Assembly: GCA_002943765.1 (NCBI GenBank)
Contig: PQWQ01000006.1
Location: forward strand, 3,100,001-3,164,000
From: Psoroptes ovis
Taxonomy: Eukaryota > Arthropoda > Arachnida > Sarcoptiformes > Psoroptidae
Direction of reading: 5' to 3'
DNA: 64,000 nucleotides
Shown here in pieces: positions 55,501 through 64,000 of this stretch. Position numbers and translations under genes: made by a program. Below the pieces are notes generated by a model. That model was not told where the DNA came from, ran no database searches, and saw only the letters and a program-made list of their open reading frames with translations. The number at the start of each line of letters is the position of its first letter. Position 1 is the first letter of the stretch.

Positions 55501-57360
55501 AAAATTGCAGTTATTTTCATTTTTATTCCAAGGTTTTTTCTTGTATTTTGAAATGATAATAATAATAATAATGGTATTTTTCATTTAATGAATTTGTCTA
55601 TCAAAATTTTTGTTTATTTTAAACCAAAAATAAAGCGATACAACAACAGCAGCAACAATAGACGATTATGAACACATAACAAAATCCAATTGCGCTTGTT
55701 TCATATCTGAAATGTTGAAAATTCTGCGAATATTCCGAATGTGATTGTCGGAATTATTATTTTATTATTTCATTTTGCTTATCACTTTTATTTAAGTTTA
55801 TTCATTTGTTCAATTTCAATTTTATTCGATTACGTCCAAGGTTGTTGGTTATTATTATTATTTGGTTTTTTCCTCTCTTATTTTTATCGAAAGAAATAAA
55901 TATTAAATAAGAATATTGATCGTTACACTCACACACACTTATTGACCCAATAATTTTTTCAAAAGGTTCTTTTCTGGGTTCTGTGTTTCACACTTATCAC
56001 ACAAAATAATCATTAAATATAGATGAAAATGATAGTGAAATCGCCATCACCATAAATGTTGTGTAATTTTGGCCTTGTTTCAAGATTTGATTTTTGTTTT
56101 ATTTTTGCTTTTTTCAAAAAGGTGTGAAAGCTGATATGTTATTATTATTGTTATGGTTATTTACTACAGAATATTATTATTATTATCATTTCAGCCTTCA
56201 TTGAATGTAATTCGAGTTTGTCAAATAAAAATAAAATAAAATGAAAAATATTGTTGCAAATGTCGATAGCAATAATAAAAAATGGAAAAAAAATTTAGTT
56301 TAAAAATAAATCGAGTCAATAATTCTCTCATTTTTTTTTTACTCCAAACACTTTGTGTTTGATTTGATTGATTATGTGTGTTTTTATTTTCCTGGCTCAT
56401 TCAACCTCTATCCCTCTCTCATTCTCTCCCTGTGCTTCAACTTTTCATGAATCCCCATAAAAGGTCAAATTCTGTTTTTTGACCGCAAAATTTTCTATTG
56501 AATGCCTCTCAGTGTGTGTGTGTGTCAATGTAATCATAATCATATTTCACACATATGGTCGTCGTTTGGTATACGTTAGCATCATCATCATCATTTTACT
56601 GTTTCGAAATATTGAAAAAATGAAAAATTTAAATTTTAAATTTTACAATTTTTTTTTTATTTGAACCAAAAAATTATTTTTAAAACAAAAATTCTCCACC
56701 CAATAATATTAAACTAGAATCGATCATTCACATTTTCAAAATTCAAAATTTTCGTTCAATTTGTATTTTTCAATTTTATGTATTTTTTCAATTTTTCCTG
56801 CGAAAAGTCTGATTGATTTTTAGGGTGTCGGCGATTCGAAAAAATTTTTGTACAAAATTTTTTTTTCTGGTTATTCGTTGGTCATCATCATTTTCGACTT
56901 TTCATATGTGTTTGATGTAATTTTTCTCCTATTTTTTCAAATATTCAAATTGATTGAATTTATATGCAAAAACAATATAATTGCAACATGCAACGACGAC
57001 GACGACGATTAAACGACGCATTTATTTGTCATGCAATATTGCTCATTAATTATATGATCCGAGTTTACAAATATTGAAAAACAGAAACAAAAGAATTTAG
57101 AAAAAACAAAGTTTCAAATATTTTTCGCTTTATTTCTTCAGTAATCATTATGTAATGATTATGGTCGATGAGTGTGTGTGTGTGTGTATGTTTGTGGGTA
57201 CCATATGGATGACAAATGTCCATTGAACGTTGATTTTTTTTTTTAATTCGAATTTGCATATTATTTGAAAGATTCATTTTCATAAACTTTTTTTTTGGTT
57301 TCGTTTTCGGTTTTTTGTAGTTTTTAAGCTTGAATATTTGTATTTTATTTTTCACTCAAA

Positions 57361-57381
57361 CGCCATTAAAATAAAATGGCG
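57361..57381. repeat. Perfect 7-bp stem-loop
   Basis: CGCCATT and AATGGCG are exact reverse complements around a 7-nt loop, in a slightly GC-richer patch. Confidence 0.55.
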
Positions 57382-57401
57382 CACACATAAACGTTTGATG
57401 T

Positions 57402-57635
57402 GTGTTCATATTGTACAGGAAATTGAATAAAGTATTTGAAGATTATTACGAAAAAAAAACAAAATGGTTGTTTGATAGTGGTAAATGTTATTTGAAAAAT
57501 AATTTTTTTCGGTCAAATTTTCATATCATTAAATGTTTACCAGAGTTTTTTGATGATGACTTTATTTTCAACACTTTTTATGATATTTTCATTGACAATC
57601 AAAACACAGTCAAAAGCTCGAAAAAACCAAGCTAA
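57402..57635 (+). other. ORF of 77 codons, unassigned
   Basis: Open frame with a GTG rather than an ATG start and a comparatively balanced composition (Asp, Glu and Lys present, ending in a Lys/Ser-rich tail). A TACAG at 57414-57418 could be an acceptor. No family is recognised, and it is probably chance. Confidence 0.12.
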
Positions 57636-57874
57636 ATCAAGCAACAATAATCAAACATTGTTTATAATATTTCATGTGTTTCATTTAAAAACTTGTATTA
57701 ACTTTATTTTCTTCAAATAAAGCATATACAACAACAACTGTGTTAAACAGTAATGATGATGATAAACTCTCCAAGTCATTTATGCATATAATAGTTTAAT
57801 ATTTTATTTTGTTTTGTTCAGTTGCATAACTAACATCATTGAAAAAATAGTTAAATTCTTCCACCTAACCAACC

Positions 57875-58234
57875 ATGAACCGTAGGGGAAATGATTCAAT
57901 GATGATTATTCTCTGTTCTGTACATGCATTATTCATCGTAGAATTGATAGGGTTGTTTGAAATGTGTTTCACTTATATTCTGTTGAATCATTTTGATCCT
58001 ATTCATTCATTAAATTACCAATGTTCATTCTTCAATCTTCTTATTATTCAATTTAATGTATTTTTCAGGGAAATTTCAGAGAACTTCTCCCTTTTTCTTA
58101 GTATTTCATACATTTTGTTTAAGAATATGAGAAGGGAGAAAAAATGTCGTACATGTTTTTCAATATTTTTGCTGCTTGTTTGTCATCATGGCATCAAAAT
58201 ATTATTATCATCATTACCTGTGTGCTGTTTGTAA
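57875..58234 (+). other. ORF of 119 codons with hydrophobic segments, unassigned
   Basis: ATG in a good context (AACCATGA). The N-terminus is polar (MNRRGNDS) and is followed by a long hydrophobic stretch, then a second hydrophobic stretch, a basic cluster (NMRREKKCR) and a third. On paper this looks like membrane spans, but T-rich DNA yields such peptides by chance. No conserved motif supports a receptor call. Confidence 0.15.
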
Positions 58235-58495
58235 TGTGAGATTACAATTTTTCATTAGTTTTTTCTCATATTATTTGGCCTTGTATTTCTTATTTGAAAG
58301 AATTTGAATAAACACTGAGAAATGAATGAATTGAAAAAAAATTAATCTTTGAAAATGAAATTGAAATTATATTGAAAATAATACTGAAAAAAAATATGGA
58401 AAGGTATGAAGCATTAAACCAAAAACTAATAAGAAATGATAATGGTGATATGGTGGTATGATATGAAATCTTGATGAAAAAGTTTACATGTCTGC

Positions 58496-58918
58496 TTGTA
58501 TCAGAGTGTGTTCACTGATATGTTTCATAAAGAATCGTTGATGTTTTTTACTTTCATTCATTTCATTTTTTTTTCTTTGACAAAAAATATGTTCGAATTC
58601 AAATTCAATATTCTTTGGTTGTATTGGTGTGACAAGGTGTTGTTGTTTTCGTGTGTTTTTCAATTCTCCCGACTAAATATATGCGCAAATATGTTTGTCG
58701 TTGGGTTTTTTCGCCAATTTTCAATACGTTTTCGATATATTTGTGCAGTAAAAATGAATCGGTGTGTGGTGAATAAAAGATACGAACAGAGAAAAAACCA
58801 TAAATCATTGATCATATTCTGTATATTTCAATGTTTTGCTTTTTGTAGCTTACCACGAAATGATAATTTTTTCCACATTTATTCCATTGCATTCCATGCA
58901 TTTGATTTAATTTTATGA
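58496..58918 (+). other. ORF of 140 codons, longest after AGL, unassigned
   Basis: Rich in Phe, Ile, Cys and Asn, as expected for translation of T-rich sequence. It starts from a non-ATG codon. No motif is recognised. The length is at the edge of what a T-rich strand produces by chance. Confidence 0.12.
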
Positions 58919-61900
58919 TTTGCAATTCCTTTTTTTCTTGTCGAATGTTGATTTGATTTCTTTCGTCGTCGTCGATTTGCAATTTTGTTATCAATTCCAT
59001 TTCCATTTCAAATACAAATGAATATGAGCACAATAATAGTTAGCTAGTAACAACAACAACAACAATTGACAGTCGATTCATTCATATCGATAAAAATTGT
59101 CAATTTACGGTCATAACGCAAAATAATGTATTGAGAAATATTTATTTATAAATATAAATAAATGAAAAAATTGATCATCATTTGGTCACAGTCATTGATT
59201 CATTCAATATTTGAAACAGAAAAAATGAAAAAAAAGTTTCAGATTTTGATTTCAAATTTATATTTTGTTCGCGACATTAAAAATTCATATATTTTCTATT
59301 ATCAACTTTGTTTTTGATTTTGATTGATTTAAATTGATCGATTATTATTGATATATGGCCATAAGACACGTGATACTTTCCGAATTTATCGATATGAGTG
59401 TATATTTGATAGGCTCATAACTTTTAAATTATAAATTTCAATTTTTTAGTTTCAAAATCAATTTCAAATGCTTGTATTTTCTTCTCTTTTTTCTTTTTTG
59501 ATAATTAATTCTATTTTCAATCTTCAAAATAGACCAAAGAAGAAAAATAAAATCAATCAAACTTTGATAAACTTTGCCAAAAAAATATAATGACATTAAT
59601 AACAATAATAATGATTGGTCACAGTGATTTTTGCTGTTGTAATGTTCGCTCAACTCTGATCGATTGATCGTTTTTCCAAAATATATTGCACAATATTCAA
59701 TAATTTCGAAAGTAAAAATTAAAATAATGGTGATAATAATAATATTAATGATAACTTTTCATTTATCGAAAATCAATTCAATTATATTATTATCACAAAC
59801 ATTTCTCCACCTTTTCCTGATTTTATTTTATTTGTATTATTGTATTCTAAGAATTGTAATTGTATTTTGCATCATTGCAACATCAAATCTAATTCTTCGA
59901 GAGAAAAAAATGTTCAAATGACATTAATTGAAATCAATGAACATAGAAAAAAATTATTGAAAATATACCCCAAAGAATAATTTGAGTTCCAAGGAAAAAC
60001 AAAATCAAAGAAAAAAACAAAACAATTTCTTTGATTTTTGGTTTCAATTTAAAAGAAAATGAATGAATGATAATTTCCAACATTTACGACGTCAACATCA
60101 TAATTGATGTTTGTAACTTTTTTACTTTGTTTATTCTTGAAGAAAAAGTTATTATTCTATTTATTCGATTTGCTTTCCTCACTCTTAAATCAAAAGAATC
60201 TTGTGTTCTCAATTTGCTTGTGTTCTTCGTCAACGTTTGTGTGTTTCATCAATAGTCATCAGGCTGTTTGTTGGCTGTTCAAATCGTATTCTAAAAGATA
60301 TTCAAAGATTCAAAGATTTTTCTTTGTTTGTCTGTTTCATTTGTTTGGTGTTTTTTCTCAAAATGGTAAACGAAAGAAAATAAAATGAATGATCATTTTG
60401 ATGATATTACAATTACTGAATCACAATCACAAATAAAACAGAATACAACTGTTTAAATGGCAAACTTTTTTCTTATTATTTTCATTTTCTATTCTAGGCC
60501 ATAGATGATATAAATATAAATGAAAATTTTCATTTTGTTATTGTCATTATTTTCATTCATTCATTTCATTATTATTATTATTATTATTATCAAAAATAGA
60601 CATATTCTCTATGAATGAATGAATCAAATGATTGAATCAAATAAATGAATGAATGTTTTTTATTATCATTCATGAATGAAATATCAAACAAGAAACTATA
60701 GAAAAAAAAACTTTATCACCAGAATCAAATCAAATCAAACAAACGATACGATATGATCAAATCTAACAATCTCAAAAAAACTAGTCATTTTTCTATTTTT
60801 TGTTGTCATTTGATTCATTCATTCAAACAAACAATCATTGAATTTCATTTCATTAGAACATTGAATGGTGATGATTCGATTTTTGACAATAATCTAATAT
60901 TGTTATTATTATTTTGTTTGATTTTTGTTTTGTTTTCATATATAATAATATTTGATATTTGTATTCACATCCGATATCATATTTATTTTTTATTAATGTA
61001 TAAAAATAAAATATAAATTTTCTTTAATGATCAATCGTATCCGATTTATTTCTTTATTTTTTTGTTTGTATAAATGATTTTTATTTCATTTCATTCTTTT
61101 TTATCATTGTTCATTGGTCAATTGAATTGTTCGTTTGTTTGTCAACAAACATAAAAATGTGCAATCACAATAATAATAAAATAAAGAGTTTTTTGCCATT
61201 TTGTTACCCAAAGAATCAACTTTGAGACACATTGAAAAATGATTGAAATAAATGAATGTGAATCGTTTCGAATGATGATGATGAGCAAATAATAATATGA
61301 GAAAACAAAACAAAATAAAGGAATACGACTAAAGACTAATTCTTGAATCACTTACTTGGCTTGTATTTCATTCGAATTGAGTTTATTATTTCATTTCATT
61401 TTTCACACATTTTTTTTTCCTTTTCATTCATTGAATTCACTATTTCCATTGAATGAAAAACTGACCGAAAAAAAAATGATCGTCATCATCATTTTTTCAA
61501 TTTGACATTCGGCACATATCAATGATTCAGTTTCAATCGAAATAAAAGAAAAAAATAATTTTCTTTTCTTCATGGCATTTCATTGTTTGTAATTCATATG
61601 TGTGTTTCATTCTACTACAATGTCGCTTGAATGATGGATGATCTGGAACTAAGTCTTTCATTTCATGTTTCTTGATATAACAACTGGTAGTATTTTGTTG
61701 TAATACTCATTACAAACAATCATTGGACTATGTTTTTCACATGTAGTCTTTTAGTCTTTCTTTGTGTCAAATGAAAATCCATAAGATATTTCTTTGGGAC
61801 CTAAGAAACATGCAAAGGATTCGTAGTACAATATCGAAAGACAAAATTTTTTTCATGTCTTTTTTTAATATTCAGTAATTTGACATTGTTACAATCTATT

Positions 61901-64000
61901 ACAATACTACAAAATACACATATTCATGTCAAATTAAGAATTGGAATATTATTATTATTATCGAAAATACGGAAAAAATCTGTCGAATTCAAATAATATT
62001 TAATTAATTCGAAATTTGATGATCATTTTTCTCAATATTAATAATAATAATTATGGTTAATGGATTTTTTTTTCGTTTCTTTCCATCTCTGGATAGAATA
62101 TGCAAATGACATTGACAATGATTTGCAAAGATGAAAAATTTCATCATTTTTTAATATTATGATGCACGAAAAATTTGGTAAAGAAGAAAATCAACGAACC
62201 ATTCATTTTTATGCTAGAAAAAAAGTGCATCTCATCTATTTTCATTTAGATGATTGACTTTTTCATTTTTCCATTCTTTACATTCATTCAAACATCGTAT
62301 CATAATAATAATAATAATGATAATAATTTAAACGTACATTTATTTTTCATCTAAAACTCCATATAATATGTGTATGATTTAAACAGGAGAAAACAAAAAT
62401 TCACAAATTTTACCCTTGTCGATGTCTCTCAATTTTGACGCTGTGTATTTGACAACAATAAATAATAATGATTTTCCATTCATTCTATTCATGTGTATAT
62501 GTGAATCTAGTATTTTGTAAATTTTGTATGCGCTATCAAGTGCAATCTTTACCATCACATCTTTCATATTACCACAACAAATGAAACATTTTAATTTCAA
62601 TAATAATATAACGACATACCACACCAAAAAAAAAAAAAAAAAAAATATTAATTCTTGAACTATAATTTCTTCTTTTGAAAAAAATATAAAATTCTCAAAA
62701 GATTCAAGTGTTTTTGTTTTAAACTTTTGTATTTCAACAGCCAAATTCCTATTCAATGAGATGATGATTCACATTTTTTGATCATTCATTCATTCAAATT
62801 CAATTGAAGCTGAATTTTTAAAAACCTAACATGTACTATATATTGCATACCCACATACACAAATAGCTTGAAAATATTATTTTTTAAAAATGGCCGAACG
62901 GCAAAAAATGAAAAAAAATTAATATAAAAAATTATGTAAAACGAAAAAAAAATTCAATTTTGAATGAATCCATGTGCAATAACCATAATAATAATGATAA
63001 TAATCGCGAAAATTCTTGGAAATAAAGGATGAAAATAATAATTTTCAATTATGAAAATTGTTTGTCATTCGCTTGCTGCTGTTTTGACAATTTTTTTTTT
63101 GAAATTTTTTCATCTTTATTTCAAAAACATTTCATTCATAAATTCATTCATACAAATTGCTTGCTGCGAAATTTATTTTCTTTGAATTCCGAGAAAAATT
63201 TATGCGATAAACATCATTTATTTTACCCTTTTTTTCTCCTTTCTTTCTTAAATTTGATTTTTTTTCAATTTTATTTATCATTTTTTCCGGCTTTTAAATT
63301 TTATTATTACTGTTTCGACAGTGAAAAAAATGAATGTTTAAAAAAATATATGAAAATATTTTCTAAAAATTCATAAAACAAATTGTCAAAAAATTGGTCA
63401 TTCATCATCATCATTAGCATTTTATCGAAATTAATTTTGATGGAAGATAAAATTTATTCATTTTTATTTTCGATTAATTTTTCTCCCGATTAAAATGCAA
63501 TTTGGCCAAATAATAAATAAATAAAGCATGTAAAAATTGTAAATATCCAAAACACAAACACAGTAAAATTGAATGAACAAATAATCAAACACTGTGTAAA
63601 AACAATTTGCGAAAATTGATTTTCCAGTTTGTATGAATGTGTGTGTGTGTGCTAGTATGCTTGTTTATTTTTCAATTTGACAATAATTAGATATGACATA
63701 AATCAAATGATTTCCTTTTTGTTGAAGGAAAAACGAAGAATAAATTTTGATTCAATTCATTTTTCTCATTTTTTTCAATTCATTGCTTGAATTATACTAA
63801 AAACATTTGTGACATTTTATCATTTTCAATTTCAATAACAATAATCATAATGAAATTTGAAACCTTTTTGTCAAAAAAAATGGAAACGAAAAATTCTTGT
63901 ATTCTTCCCATTTTTTGACAAATGAATGAAAATTTAATGAAACAAAAATTGAAATTAACAAAAAAAATGGAAATTAAAAATTATAAATCAAATCAATTGA
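58919..64000. other. Intron stretch to the right edge, no recognised gene
   Basis: AT-rich, with CATT/AATG and ATT repeats. A perfect 7-bp stem (TTGTAAT/ATTACAA) lies at 61698-61715, and a poly(A) of 20 nt at 62626-62645. A 125-codon - strand ORF spans 62379-62756; its N-terminal half crosses that homopolymer (giving a Phe run), while its C-terminal half has a mixed composition and matches nothing known. Confidence 0.5.
62626..62645. repeat. Poly(A), 20 nt
   Basis: Homopolymer run inside an AT-rich region. Confidence 0.9.

Larger units (their letters stand above)
38869..57400. other. Intron stretch with no recognised gene
   Basis: AT-rich sequence with TTTA, GT, CAA, AC and GAT microsatellites and homopolymers. 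ORFs reach about 100 codons, are AT-biased and are not recognised. A 71-codon - strand frame at 50094-50309 has a comparatively mixed composition (ending SLPRVDQCFITDIGQ) but no family match. Confidence 0.5.
9755..64000 (+). other. Ephrin first intron, 5' part (at least 54 kb, continues beyond the window)
   Basis: It begins with the donor GTAAAT at 9755. No segment downstream on the + strand resembles the next ephrin exon, which should supply the Cys-containing ectodomain of roughly 90-130 residues. The intron should therefore extend past the right edge. The content is AT-rich unique sequence, microsatellites, a MITE, and one strong recursive-splice-site candidate. Introns this long beside 65-79 bp introns in AGL suggest regulatory content. 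The extent is an inference from the absence of recognisable exons. Confidence 0.55.

Noticed and set aside
58120..58200. GPCR-like impression (basic cluster then a hydrophobic segment with Cys-His) in the 119-codon ORF
   Set aside because: No DRY, NPxxY or conserved Trp/Pro motifs and no seventh segment follows. T-rich DNA gives hydrophobic peptides by chance.

Overview
The window looks like nuclear DNA of an invertebrate with a very AT-rich genome, most likely an acariform (astigmatid) mite. The reasons are the strong A/T bias, dense microsatellites built on ATG/ATC, CATT and ATT units, very short GT-AG introns (65 and 79 bp) in a conserved housekeeping gene, and arthropod-type gene content. 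The taxon is an inference. There is nothing bacterial here: no operons, Shine-Dalgarno sites, rRNA, recognisable tRNA or CRISPR.

Left edge (1-1618, + strand): the last three exons of the glycogen debranching enzyme gene (AGL), encoding the C-terminal amylo-1,6-glucosidase half and ending at a TGA. Candidate poly(A) signals follow. From 1.6 to 9.6 kb no host gene is recognised. This stretch contains a decayed fragment on the - strand at 8122-8365 that reads like the integrase tail plus LTR start of a Ty3/Gypsy-type retrotransposon.

At 9627-9754 (+) there is a short exon that a length-filtered ORF search would miss. It encodes a start Met, a signal peptide and the N-terminal strand of an ephrin ectodomain (Asp-Ile-Tyr-Trp-Asn-Ser-Thr-Asn-Pro), and ends at a GT donor in phase 2. 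No later ephrin exon is recognisable before position 64000. The remaining 54 kb are therefore best read as the 5' part of one giant first intron of an ephrin gene.

Inside that intron, at 38817-38868 (+), a branch-point-like CTAAT, a 40-nt tract with 37 pyrimidines, and the junction TTTTTAG|GTAAGT lie in order. This is the architecture of a zero-nucleotide exon (recursive splice site, or ratchet point) as known from long Drosophila introns. It would cut the intron into a 29.1 kb piece and a piece of more than 25 kb. The intron also holds an 84-bp mariner-derived MITE-like element with TA duplications (14217-14300), many microsatellites, several perfect stem-loops, and many AT-rich ORFs that are most likely chance.

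The picture is a compact housekeeping gene followed by a developmental signalling gene with an unusually long first intron that carries a candidate recursive splicing point. No new protein-coding system was found.
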